Origin: Agrobacterium sp. AGB01
Lineage (GTDB): Bacteria; Pseudomonadota; Alphaproteobacteria; Rhizobiales; Rhizobiaceae
Assembly (NCBI RefSeq): GCF_014851585.1
Contig: NZ_JACVAB010000002.1
Coordinates: 744,001-808,000, forward strand
DNA length: 64,000 nt
Direction: 5' to 3'
Below the pieces are notes generated by a model. It was not told the DNA's origin, did not search any database, and saw nothing but the letters and a program-made list of their open reading frames with translations. The position numbers and the translations under genes are program-made. Positions 46,268 to 54,626 of the stretch are shown here, in pieces; position 1 is the stretch's first letter; each line of letters opens with the position of its first letter.

Positions 46268-47782
46268 TTATTCTCCTCGCGGATAACGTTTTGAACTTTC
46301 GAGAATATTCAGGTCCATGTGGTTGCGCATGTAGCGTTCCGACGCCTTCTGCAACGGCTGGAAATCCCATGGATAATAGGCACCGCTTCTGAGCGCATCA
46401 TAGACCACATGCCGACGTGCCTGGCTGGTTCGAATATCGGCATCAAAACGCGCGATGTCCCAACGCTGTAATGCCAGCGCTTCCAGCTTCGCAAAAACCT
46501 CGGCATAGGCAGGATTAGTCGCAAAGTTGGTGGTTTCCTGTGGGTCTGCCCCAAGATCAAAAAGTTGCGGCGGGTCGACCGGGCAAAGCACCAGCTTGTA
46601 TTGACCATCACGCACACCAACCAGCGGGGCGATGGAGGCCTCGGCAGCATACTCCATGAAGACAGGATCGCGGTCTGCCTTGCCATTGGCAATATCGACA
46701 AGGCTCTGGCCATCGATCCAGGATGCAAACGGGCTGATGTCGATACCGGCAAGCGCCGCAAGGGTTGGCAGAACATCCAGCGTCGACACCGGTTGCTCGA
46801 CAAGGCCTGACGTCAGGCCGGGAGCGGCGATCATCAAGGGTACACGCGCCGAACCTTCATAAAAGCTCATCTTGAACCACATGCCCCGCTCGCCAAGCAT
46901 ATCGCCATGGTCGGACAGGAAAACGATTATCGTATCCTTGTCCATGCGACCCGCCTCGAGTGCATCAAGAATTTCGCCGATCTTCTCGTCGATATAGCTG
47001 ATATTGGCAAAATAGGCGCGGCGGGAGCGCCGCACATCCTCGGCAGATATATCGAGCGCCAAGTGGTCGCAGGCATCGAGAATGCGCCGCGAATGCGGGC
47101 ATTGCTGCTCATAAGGGATTGGCCCGGTCACGGGGTCAAGAAAGGCGCAGTCTTCATAGAGATCCCAATATTTCTGCCGTGTCACATACGGATCGTGCGG
47201 ATGGGTGAAGCTGACCGTCAGGCTCCACGGCCGGTCATCCAGACGTCGCGACAGATCCCTGATCTTGGCAACGGCGTGATAGGCGACCTCGTCATCATAT
47301 TCCAGTTGGTTGGTGATTTCGGCAATGCCCGCATCCTTGACCGAGCCCATATTGTGGTACCACCAGTCGATGCGTTCTCCTGGCTTGTTATAATCCGGTG
47401 TCCAACCAAAATCGGCGGGGTAGATGTCGGTGGTCAGTCGTTCCTCAAACCCGTGGAGCTGGTCTGGACCGACAAAATGCATCTTGCCGGAAAGGCTGGT
47501 GTGATAACCGCCACGACGAAGGTGATGGGCAAAGGTTGGGATGTCGGAGGCAAACTCGGCTGCATTGTCATAGACACGAGTATGGCTCGGCAATTGTCCC
47601 GACATGAACGAGGCGCGGCCCGGCGCGCAAAGCGGGCTGCCGGTATAGGCCGTTGCAAAGCGTGTTGATCTCGATGCCAACCGTCGCAGATTAGGGGCGT
47701 GCAGAAAGTCGGCGGGGCCGTCCGGAAAGAACAGGCCGTTAAGTTGGTCGGCCATCAGGATCAGGATGTTGGGCTTGCTCAT
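46268..47782 (-). CDS. betC: Choline-sulfatase
   Basis: Type I sulfatase that hydrolyses choline-O-sulfate to choline and sulfate. The formylglycine site is in SPLCAPGRASFMSGQLP (CxPxR). Other marks: PNILILMADQLNGLFFPDGP, GYHTSLSGKMHFVGPDQLHG, ERLTTDIYPADFGWTPDY, FLSDHGDMLGERGMWFKMSF, and the C-terminal NHMDLNILESSKRYPRGE, all distinctive of BetC. The start may be ATG 47782 or an upstream ATG at 47788. It is not in the usual betIBA context but lies 85 bases downstream of tauC on the same strand, implying a link with sulfur uptake. Confidence 0.94.
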   Translation of the reverse strand: MSKPNILILMADQLNGLFFPDGPADFLHAPNLRRLASRSTRFATAYTGSPLCAPGRASFMSGQLPSHTRVYDNAAEFASDIPTFAHHLRRGGYHTSLSGKMHFVGPDQLHGFEERLTTDIYPADFGWTPDYNKPGERIDWWYHNMGSVKDAGIAEITNQLEYDDEVAYHAVAKIRDLSRRLDDRPWSLTVSFTHPHDPYVTRQKYWDLYEDCAFLDPVTGPIPYEQQCPHSRRILDACDHLALDISAEDVRRSRRAYFANISYIDEKIGEILDALEAGRMDKDTIIVFLSDHGDMLGERGMWFKMSFYEGSARVPLMIAAPGLTSGLVEQPVSTLDVLPTLAALAGIDISPFASWIDGQSLVDIANGKADRDPVFMEYAAEASIAPLVGVRDGQYKLVLCPVDPPQLFDLGADPQETTNFATNPAYAEVFAKLEALALQRWDIARFDADIRTSQARRHVVYDALRSGAYYPWDFQPLQKASERYMRNHMDLNILESSKRYPRGE

Positions 47783-47867
47783 GGTCATTCCAGTCATGCA
47801 TGTCATGCTTGCTATATCGCAGTTTCAGGCAGGCGAGCGGAGCAGGGTGCGCCGCCCCCTTGTTTGG

Positions 47868-48731
47868 TCAGGCCTTGCCCTTCCACGGCACCAGAACACG
47901 TTCCAGCAAGCGGACCGATGCGCTGAAACCGAAGGCGCAGACGGAGATAATGGCGATGCCGACAAACACCACGTCGGTTGCCAGAAACTGTGCTGCCGAC
48001 ATGATGAGAAAACCGATGCCCTGTGTTGAGGCAATCAGTTCTGCGGCCACGAGCGTTCCCCAGCCAATACCGAAGGCAATGCGCACGCCGGTCAGGATTT
48101 CCGGCAACGCACTTGGTAGCACGATATGGGAGAACAGCTGCCAGCGCGTGGCGCCTAGCGCGCGGGCTGCCTGCGCCCGCTCAATCGAAACCGAGCGAAC
48201 ACCGGCCTGTGCAGAGAGACAAATTGGCGCAAACATTGCCAGAAACAGCAGGGCAATTTTCGAGGTTTCGCCAATGCCGAGCCATATGATCATCAATGGC
48301 AGATAGGAGAGAGGCGGGAGCGGCCAGTAAAATTCGATTGGCGTATCAAGGATGCCTTTTGCCCAGCGGTTCAGTCCCATCAACAGACCGATCGGAATCG
48401 CCGTTGCCAGTGCAAGTATTGCGGCAAGGCCAATGCGAAACAGGCTTGCGCCGACATGTTCGCCAAGCGATGCACCGGCATAACCATCATTCCAGATGAC
48501 GAAGAACTGGCGCAGCACCTCACCGGGTTTGGGCAGAAACAGGCTTGGTGTCAGTTTCAACGCGGTTGCAGCCCACCACAGCAAAATGATGATTGCGCCG
48601 GTAACCAGACTGATGGCTAGCGTCGGTTTTCCATCTATGCCGAAACCTGCCATGCGAACGGTTTTTTTGCGGGTTGGCGCGGTGGTCTCGGATGTGTGTG
48701 GCCGGGTGTTATCTAGCTCTATCGTTGTCAT
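47868..48731 (-). CDS. tauC: ABC transporter permease, taurine/sulfonate type
   Basis: A 287-residue inner-membrane permease with six hydrophobic segments. The coupling (EAA) loop is [20 protein letters not shown], and [20 protein letters not shown] followed by [20 protein letters not shown] are typical for TauC/SsuC. It has an unusually long polar N-terminus of about 30 residues. Start overlaps the tauB stop by 4 bases. It probably imports a sulfonate or sulfate ester; the assignment to taurine itself is by family only. Confidence 0.9.
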   Translation of the reverse strand: MTTIELDNTRPHTSETTAPTRKKTVRMAGFGIDGKPTLAISLVTGAIIILLWWAATALKLTPSLFLPKPGEVLRQFFVIWNDGYAGASLGEHVGASLFRIGLAAILALATAIPIGLLMGLNRWAKGILDTPIEFYWPLPPLSYLPLMIIWLGIGETSKIALLFLAMFAPICLSAQAGVRSVSIERAQAARALGATRWQLFSHIVLPSALPEILTGVRIAFGIGWGTLVAAELIASTQGIGFLIMSAAQFLATDVVFVGIAIISVCAFGFSASVRLLERVLVPWKGKA

Positions 48732-49519
48732 GCGCTTAACCGCCCCTTATTGTCGTCGCCATGCAGAATTTCGCGAATTTCTTCGCGCAACAGACCAAAT
48801 TCCGGTGACAGGTGTATGGATCTGACATCGCCGGTTTCGACAAAACGTTTGACGAAATCCAGTTCGTAACGGGCAACAATCCGTCCGGGACGCGGCGACA
48901 TGACGATGACATGGGTGCCCAGGAACAAGGCTTCCTCAATGGAATGGGTGATGAAAAAGATGCGTTTGCCCGTGCGGTGCCAGACAGAAATCAGCAGTTC
49001 CTGCATCTGTTCTCTGGTCAGGCTGTCCAGTGCGCCGAAGGGTTCGTCCATCAACAGAATGTCCGGCTCTGTTGCAAGTGCGCGCGCAATGCCAACGCGC
49101 TGGCGCATGCCACCCGAAAGCTCATAGGGTAAGCTTTTGGCGAAGTCCTTCAAACCAACGAGCGCTAGCAATTCCTGCGCTTTTTCGTGGCGTTGCCGTT
49201 TGGAGGTGCCTGCAAATTTCAAGCCTAGAGCCACATTGTCGAGAACATTGGACCACGGAAGCAGCGTATCTTTCTGGAAAACCACACCGCGATCTGCGCC
49301 GGGGCCCGTAATGGCGCGTCCATTCAGTGTGATTGCGCCTTCTGACAGCGGCAGGAAACCGGCGATCGCGTTGAGCAAAGTTGACTTGCCGCAGCCTGAT
49401 GCGCCAAGCGCCACCACAAAGGCGCCTTCGGGAATATCGATATTCACCCGGTCAAGTGCGTGGATGTCACGGCCATCGCGCCCGTCGAAATAGACACTGG
49501 CATTTTGAATGCTCAACAT
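48728..49519 (-). CDS. tauB: ABC transporter ATP-binding protein, taurine/sulfonate type
   Basis: The 263-residue ATPase of the importer. Walker [21 protein letters not shown] loop [11 protein letters not shown], signature [20 protein letters not shown] and Walker [21 protein letters not shown] are intact, with the switch His in [19 protein letters not shown]. It is coupled to tauC by a 4-base overlap and separated from tauA by an 87-base gap with a hairpin. Confidence 0.92.
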   Translation of the reverse strand: MLSIQNASVYFDGRDGRDIHALDRVNIDIPEGAFVVALGASGCGKSTLLNAIAGFLPLSEGAITLNGRAITGPGADRGVVFQKDTLLPWSNVLDNVALGLKFAGTSKRQRHEKAQELLALVGLKDFAKSLPYELSGGMRQRVGIARALATEPDILLMDEPFGALDSLTREQMQELLISVWHRTGKRIFFITHSIEEALFLGTHVIVMSPRPGRIVARYELDFVKRFVETGDVRSIHLSPEFGLLREEIREILHGDDNKGRLSA

Positions 49520-49554
49520 TTTTGTTCCCCGATATTGTTGCTCTGGTAACAGAG

Positions 49555-49585
49555 TGTCCCGCCGATCGTTGCGACCGGCAGGACA
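49555..49585 (-). promoter_or_regulatory. Hairpin between tauA and tauB
   Basis: TGTCC-C-GCCG (49555-49564) pairs with CGGC-A-GGACA (49576-49585) around 11 bases. A stem after the binding-protein gene commonly stabilises that part of the mRNA and raises its level above the downstream transporter genes; here this is inferred from position. Confidence 0.45.
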
Positions 49586-49606
49586 GGGTTTGCTTCGCGT
49601 TATCCG

Positions 49607-50605
49607 TTACTTCAAGGCGTCCGGCGTCACGAAGGCGGCGTAGCTTGGCAGCACTTCGGAAATCTTGCCCTGGCTTTTCAGGAACTCCGAGGTTTCCTTG
49701 AGAATATTGGCAGCACCCGACTTTTCACCGCCGCCCAGCCAGTCGGCAGAGGCCTGCTTTTCCGGTGTCAGAAGATTGAGGTTGGTCAGTGCAGAAGCCT
49801 GCTGCTCGGCAGTACCGCCGAGGAATTTCGCCAATGTCTTTGCGTTGTCGCTGTCTGGTCCCCATGCGGCCTTGTCAGTGAGGAAGGAGCCGTAATATTT
49901 GTTGATCACGCCGGAAAACGTCTTCAGGAAGTCCGGATTGTCTTTGGTGAATTCACCTGTCGCGACCCAGGCGGAGAAGGTGGGGGCACCCTTTTCTGCG
50001 ACTTCCTTCGAGGTGATCAGCACCTTGCCGTTTTTCTTCAGTTCAGTCAGCGCCGGGTCCCACACGAAGCCGCCGTCAATGTCACCACGGGTATAGGCGG
50101 CAACGATTTCAGGCTGGGGGATGGCAAGAACCTGAACATCCTTTTCGCTGAGGCCCAGCGACTTGATCAGTGCCAGAAGCTGGTAATGGTCGGTCGACAC
50201 GGGAGCGGCGGCCAGCTTCTTGCCCTTGAGGTCATCGAGAGATGAGATCTTGGAGGCATTGCTGACAACCAGCGCTTCGTCAGTGCCGGAAATCGATGAC
50301 AGGTAGAATGCCTTTACATCCAGACCGCGGGATGTTGCCGATGCGAACGGGCTGGAGCCGACGTAACCGATCTGCACGTCTCCCGACGCAATGGCCGCGA
50401 AGATTTCTGCACCGGAATTGAACTTGCGGAAATCGATCTCGTAACCCGGCTGTTTAAACTCGCCATTGGCAATGGCTACGGAGGAAGGCAGCGCGTCGGT
50501 CTGGTAGGCGACAACAACCTTCTTGTCAGCGGCCTCAGCCGTCATTCCTGCAAAGACCACACCCATAGTGGCTGCTGTAATCGTGAGAAACTTTTTGATC
50601 GTCAT
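49607..50605 (-). CDS. tauA: ABC transporter substrate-binding protein, taurine/sulfonate type
   Basis: A 332-residue periplasmic binding protein. The signal peptide is KKFLTITAATMGVVFAGMTAEA; the mature protein starts with DKKVVVAYQTDALPSSVAIA. SGDVQIGYVGSSPFASATSR and the segment AYTRGDIDGGFVWDPALTEL (the TauA acidic substrate pocket region) place it in the TauA family. It heads tauA-tauB-tauC-betC. Whether it binds taurine or choline-O-sulfate cannot be decided by reading. Confidence 0.92.
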   Translation of the reverse strand: MTIKKFLTITAATMGVVFAGMTAEAADKKVVVAYQTDALPSSVAIANGEFKQPGYEIDFRKFNSGAEIFAAIASGDVQIGYVGSSPFASATSRGLDVKAFYLSSISGTDEALVVSNASKISSLDDLKGKKLAAAPVSTDHYQLLALIKSLGLSEKDVQVLAIPQPEIVAAYTRGDIDGGFVWDPALTELKKNGKVLITSKEVAEKGAPTFSAWVATGEFTKDNPDFLKTFSGVINKYYGSFLTDKAAWGPDSDNAKTLAKFLGGTAEQQASALTNLNLLTPEKQASADWLGGGEKSGAANILKETSEFLKSQGKISEVLPSYAAFVTPDALK

Positions 50606-50890
50606 GTAAGCACCTTGTTCGCAGGGTTCCGGTTTCGGATTTGTTGTCCTGGATTGAGAGCATAGTGACGGGTTTCAGGGATAAACAGCAAAATACATCT
50701 TTTTAGTGGAGTATTGGCGGTATGTGTTTTGCGTAATTTTTGAATAAACCGCACCGATAGTTCCGGTGCTGCGAGGACGTTAAGTAGAGCTGTGTGTTTT
50801 ACATCTGGCAGTCAGGTACATATCGCGGGAGGTCGCGATATGACCTTTGAGGCAAGCGCCTTTATGTCTCAGGCCATATTTCTGGCTGTG

Positions 50891-51130
50891 TCAGGAGACG
50901 GTGTCGTTGCTCTCGGATTTGACAGAGGCTTTGATCCACTCCAGCACATAGACCCGAAGCGAGGAGGAAAGGTTACTTTCTGGCGGGCGATTGTCATCGA
51001 TCTCGGCCAGCAAGGCGGCGAAACTCATGCCACGGTGGCGGGCAATATCCTGCAATTCGCTCCAGAAGGCGTCCTCCAGGGAAATGCTGGTGCGGTGACC
51101 GTGCAGGGTGGCTGAATGTTTGCGGATCAC
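50891..51130 (-). CDS. Ribbon-helix-helix domain protein (79 aa)
   Basis: A small cytoplasmic protein matching the RHH_4 family: IRKHSATLHGHRTSISLEDA, FWSELQDIARHRGMSFAALL, then ESNLSSSLRVYVLEWIKASV. Proteins like this bind DNA as dimers; targets are unknown. The start is GTG 51130 without an obvious ribosome site. It sits 88 bases downstream of DUF4169 and about 285 bases upstream of tauA; the DNA between it and tauA holds a hairpin GCACCG-N7-CGGTGC (50751-50769) that may end its transcript. Confidence 0.82.
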   Translation of the reverse strand: MIRKHSATLHGHRTSISLEDAFWSELQDIARHRGMSFAALLAEIDDNRPPESNLSSSLRVYVLEWIKASVKSESNDTVS

Positions 51131-51218
51131 TGTTTCGGCTTTCGAAACTGATTCAAGCTGTTGTCAGATTGAGTCTGAAACCTGCTGCAAGTGTTTGAAA
51201 AGTAGCGTTTGTTTCCGC

Positions 51219-51413
51219 TCACTTGTCATCCTGCGGTTTTTCGAGGCGCCCCTGATCCAGTGTTTTTTCCGCTTTGTCATTCAGGGCGCTGGTCAGGTTC
51301 TTTTCCGCCTTGGTGCGTCCGAAGGTAATGCGGTTCTGGTCCGCCTGCTTCTCTTTTTCAGAGCGCGCCTTCTGTTTGCGGAACTGGCGAAGATTGACAA
51401 CGTCAGCGGACAT
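51219..51413 (-). CDS. DUF4169 family protein (64 aa)
   Basis: A highly charged 64-residue protein: SADVVNLRQFRKQKARSEKE, then KQADQNRITFGRTKAEKNLT. This is the DUF4169 family, of unknown function and often found near sspB in rhizobia. ATG 51413 has AGGAAA 5 bases upstream; the open frame to 51491 is ignored. It lies downstream of the sspB terminator, so has its own promoter or depends on read-through. Confidence 0.85.
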   Translation of the reverse strand: MSADVVNLRQFRKQKARSEKEKQADQNRITFGRTKAEKNLTSALNDKAEKTLDQGRLEKPQDDK

Positions 51414-51446
51414 CTCGGTTTCCTGACCAATAAGTGTCAACATAAA

Positions 51447-51474
51447 ACGAAAGTGGCGGGAACACCCGCCACGA
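51447..51474 (-). terminator. Rho-independent terminator after sspB
   Basis: On the minus strand GTGGCGGG-TGTT-CCCGCCAC forms an 8-bp stem (plus 51453-51472) followed by TTTCGTTTT. It lies about 75 bases after the sspB stop. Confidence 0.85.
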
Positions 51475-51545
51475 CCTTGAACGAAAACCAATGGCTTCGT
51501 TCATTCTGTAAACGCACCAGTCACAAAGCGAATGGTGCTGCCGGA

Positions 51546-52055
51546 TTAATGTTTCTTGCGAAATGCGTCGAGCGAAACGACCGAGCCGGCCTTTTTCTCT
51601 TCGCCTGCTTCACCTTCGACCGCAGGTGCCTTTTCAGCCGTCACTTCCGGGTAAGCGGTGATTTCTGCGCCTTCGGTTTCTTCCTCCTCGTCAGACAGCG
51701 GAACATCGAATTCCAGCTCAAAGTTGACGGAAGGATCGTAGAAGCCACGGATGGCATTAAACGGAATAACCAACTTCTCTGGTGTGTCGGAGAAGGAAAG
51801 GCCGATTTCGAACTGTGTTTCGGTGATCTTCAGATCCCAGAACTGGTGCTGGATGACGATGGTCATCTGCTCGGCATATTTAGCCTTGAGGTGCTGGGAG
51901 ATTCGCACTCCCGGCGCGCCGGTCAGGAAGGTGATGAAGAAGTGGTGATCACCGGGAAGGCGGCCAGTTGCGGCAACTTCGCTCAGCACCTTGCGGATAA
52001 CGCCGCGAAGAGCATCCTGTGCGAGAATATCGTAACGGATATGGTCCTGCCCCAT
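51546..52055 (-). CDS. sspB: ClpXP protease adaptor SspB (alpha type)
   Basis: Delivers ssrA-tagged proteins to ClpXP. The 169 residues comprise a substrate-binding domain (IRYDILAQDALRGVIRKVLS, HHFFITFLTGAPGVRISQHL, MTIVIQHQFWDLKITETQFE), an acidic flexible linker, and the C-terminal ClpX-binding tail SVVSLDAFRKKH, the alphaproteobacterial XB motif. ATG 52055 has AGGA upstream. The gene for the tag it recognises, ssrA, lies 130 bases upstream in the same orientation. Confidence 0.95.
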   Translation of the reverse strand: MGQDHIRYDILAQDALRGVIRKVLSEVAATGRLPGDHHFFITFLTGAPGVRISQHLKAKYAEQMTIVIQHQFWDLKITETQFEIGLSFSDTPEKLVIPFNAIRGFYDPSVNFELEFDVPLSDEEEETEGAEITAYPEVTAEKAPAVEGEAGEEKKAGSVVSLDAFRKKH

Positions 52056-52184
52056 GCGATCCTATCTTTCTTTATACATGCAATTGTCTTTGCAGACACT
52101 ATATTCAATGACGCATGGGACGGCAACGCCAAACCCTGCGTATGAGTCATGTCATTATATAGGAATTTGTTGAAAGAAAGAAGG

Positions 52185-52490
52185 TGGAGGTTTCTGTTGC
52201 CAGGTACCTCCGAACCCCGCCTTACGGGGCTAACCGTAAGGACTTAGAGCGGAATTCCCGCACCGCCATTAGGCAGCGAGAGCGTATTCCTTAGCGTTGT
52301 TGTCATTTGCAACTACACTTGTGACCCGATAACGGCGGTATCATGCCGAGCAAAAGTACGATCTTTACGCCCTTGTCGATCCTATTTCGCCCCCATCAAA
52401 AGCCGGCCAGAAGGCCGCCGGTTTTTGGTGGAGGCGCCGGGTACCGCCCCCGGGTCCAATAGGTTTATTACACCGACCATTTATCGCCAT
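52185..52490 (-). ncRNA. ssrA: Transfer-messenger RNA (two-piece, circularly permuted)
   Basis: Minus-strand order is the permuted one. First comes the acceptor piece with a T-arm (CCGGG-N7-CCCGG) and the 3' end CGCCTCC-ACCA (ending at 52427). Then comes a removed linker of 31 bases. Last is the coding piece starting at 52395 with GGGGGCG, which pairs with CGCCTCC to form the acceptor stem. The tag frame (52310 to 52269) reads ANDNNAKEYALAA then stop, the alphaproteobacterial form. Downstream stems (CTTACGG/CCGTAAG and GGAGGT/ACCTCC) end near 52185. Outer ends are approximate. Confidence 0.93.
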
Positions 52491-52766
52491 ATCTTCTTGC
52501 GAAGCACCCTCTAGATAAGCCGGAGACGTGAACAAAACAAGGGTCTGATTGGTTTTATCCGTTAAATTCAATTGGAAGCCTGAATGGACGATTGCGCCAT
52601 TGTGTTTTTGCAAACGGGCCAGAAAACCCCTTTAAAGTCAGGCTATGTGACAAGTCGGCAAAACATCGTGGCCGTTCTTGACGCAATCATTGCTCTGATA
52701 GATTGTACTTAACAAGCGCCTCCCGAATTAAGTGGAGATGACGCTTGACTACACGAAGGAGAGGAC

Positions 52767-53075
52767 ATGACGGACTATCTTGCAGATGTGAAAAAATACG
52801 ACGCTGATGCAGACGAGGCAATCGTCAGCAAAATCGTCAAGCACCTGGGTATTGCGCTTCGCAATCGCGATTCCTCGCTGGTTTCGACGTCCGATCCTGA
52901 AGAACTGGCGCGCGTTAAAGAAAAGTGGTGCGGCAAAAAACTTGGCGTCACGGGCGCTGCTGCCGATAATGCCGTTGATGCCGTGTGCAAAACCCTGGCG
53001 GCTGACCGCTCCAAATCGCGCGTGACCTTTTATTATCTGGTTGCCAAGGAACTTGGCAAACTGGGTGAGCTCTAA
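52767..53075 (+). CDS. DUF2853 family protein
   Basis: A 102-residue cytoplasmic protein: [40 protein letters not shown] and [20 protein letters not shown]. This matches DUF2853, small helical proteins of unknown function common in alphaproteobacteria. Start ATG 52767 has AGGAGAGG upstream. It stands alone between ssrA (divergent) and thyA. Confidence 0.88.
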   Translation: MTDYLADVKKYDADADEAIVSKIVKHLGIALRNRDSSLVSTSDPEELARVKEKWCGKKLGVTGAAADNAVDAVCKTLAADRSKSRVTFYYLVAKELGKLGEL

Positions 53076-53097
53076 AAAAGCGGGGGAGCGCCCCCGA
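53074..53097 (-). terminator. Hairpin after DUF2853 with its T run on the minus strand
   Basis: CGGGGG-AGCG-CCCCCG (53081-53096) is preceded on the plus strand by AAAAAA, so the poly-U tail is made only when it is transcribed on the minus strand. For the plus-strand gene it is a bare stem. Confidence 0.55.
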
Positions 53098-53164
53098 TAG
53101 ACATTGGTTCCGCCGCCTTTCACTATTATATTCCAGACAATATGGAATCTGCGGCGGACCCCTC

Positions 53165-53959
53165 ATGAAGCAATATCTCGATCTTCTCCGACATGTGATG
53201 GACACTGGAAGCGACCGTGGCGATCGCACCGGCACCGGAACACGCTCCGTGTTCGGTTATCAGATGCGATTTGATCTCTCTGAGGGGTTTCCGGTTCTCA
53301 CCACCAAGAAACTGCATCTGCGCTCTATCATTCACGAACTGTTGTGGTTCCTGAAGGGTGATACCAATATCGCCTATCTCAAGGAAAACGGCGTTTCGAT
53401 CTGGGACGAGTGGGCGGATGAAAATGGTGATCTCGGTCCGGTCTACGGTGCGCAGTGGCGTTCCTGGCCAGCCCCTGACGGTCGCCATATCGATCAGATT
53501 GCCCTGTTGATTGAAAGCCTGAAGACCAATCCCAATTCGCGCCGTCATATCGTGTCGGCATGGAACCCGGCGCTGGTGGATGACATGGCGCTGCCGCCGT
53601 GCCACTGCCTGTTCCAGTTCTATGTCGCCGATGGCAAATTGTCCTGCCAGTTGTACCAGCGTTCGGCTGACATCTTCCTTGGCGTGCCATTTAACATCGC
53701 GTCCTATGCTCTGCTGACACTGATGGTGGCACAGGTGGTTGGTCTGAAGCCGGGTGACTTCGTGCACACGCTGGGTGACGCACATATCTATTCCAACCAT
53801 TTCGAGCAGGCGCAACTGCAGATGACGCGTACGCCAAAAGCCTTGCCGACACTGCGCATCAACCCTGACGTGAAAAGCCTTTTTGACTTTAAGTTCGAAG
53901 ACTTTACGCTGGAAAACTACGAAGCTGATTCAAGCATCAAGGCTCCGATTGCGGTATGA
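53165..53959 (+). CDS. thyA: Thymidylate synthase ThyA
   Basis: Converts dUMP and methylene-tetrahydrofolate to dTMP and dihydrofolate. The 264 residues include [38 protein letters not shown], the active-site Cys in [12 protein letters not shown], and [20 protein letters not shown] and [13 protein letters not shown]. It overlaps folA by 4 bases, so the dihydrofolate it makes is recycled by its operon partner. Confidence 0.98.
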   Translation: MKQYLDLLRHVMDTGSDRGDRTGTGTRSVFGYQMRFDLSEGFPVLTTKKLHLRSIIHELLWFLKGDTNIAYLKENGVSIWDEWADENGDLGPVYGAQWRSWPAPDGRHIDQIALLIESLKTNPNSRRHIVSAWNPALVDDMALPPCHCLFQFYVADGKLSCQLYQRSADIFLGVPFNIASYALLTLMVAQVVGLKPGDFVHTLGDAHIYSNHFEQAQLQMTRTPKALPTLRINPDVKSLFDFKFEDFTLENYEADSSIKAPIAV

Positions 53960-54483
53960 GAACGCCTGACATTTCCCTGATTGCTGCAGTGACAGAAAAC
54001 GGTGTTATTGGCCGCGAGCTTGACATGCCTTGGAAACTGTCCACCGATCTCAAGCGGTTCAAGGCGCTGACCATGGGTAAACCGATGATCATGGGTCGCA
54101 AGACATTCATCTCGGTCGGCGAGCGTCCCTTGCCGGGGCGTCCGCATATCATCATCAGTCGTAATGCCGATTATCGCCCAGATGGTGTTGACGTGGTGTC
54201 GTCGCTAGAGGCCGCACTTGATCTGGCAAAGGCCAAGGCGAAAGAGCTTGGTGTGGACGAGGTTTTTGTGGCCGGTGGCGGTGAAATCTACGCCCAGTCG
54301 ATGCCATTTGCCGACTGCCTTTATATGACGCATATTGATGCACGGATTGATGGGGATACGTATTTTCCGGACATTGATCTTGAGCGGTTTGAAAAGGTGG
54401 ACGAAACGGCCGCACCAGCCGGTGAGAAAGACAACTATGCTGTGACCTTTGCTACCTACAGGCGAAGAGGCGCGGCAAAGTGA
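53956..54483 (+). CDS. folA: Dihydrofolate reductase
   Basis: NADPH-dependent reductase restoring tetrahydrofolate. The 175 residues show [60 protein letters not shown] and [20 protein letters not shown], the usual chromosomal DHFR motifs. ATG overlaps the thyA stop (ATGA). A 143-base gap separates it from hflK. Confidence 0.97.
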   Translation: MRTPDISLIAAVTENGVIGRELDMPWKLSTDLKRFKALTMGKPMIMGRKTFISVGERPLPGRPHIIISRNADYRPDGVDVVSSLEAALDLAKAKAKELGVDEVFVAGGGEIYAQSMPFADCLYMTHIDARIDGDTYFPDIDLERFEKVDETAAPAGEKDNYAVTFATYRRRGAAK

Positions 54484-54626
54484 ACAATTTACCCTGATTG
54501 TCGAATAAGTTACCGCCTCTGCGTTGAAACCGCAGGTTTGCGTCCCTATAACGGGGTCGATATACCCGTTCAGCGCGAGCAATCGGCAGGGTGGGGGCGG
54601 GAGAATTCATAACACAAGAGGTATTG

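Noticed and set aside
52365..52613. Minus-strand 82-codon frame near ssrA
   Set aside because: Overlaps the tmRNA acceptor and linker; RNA pairing and the tag frame account for this DNA.
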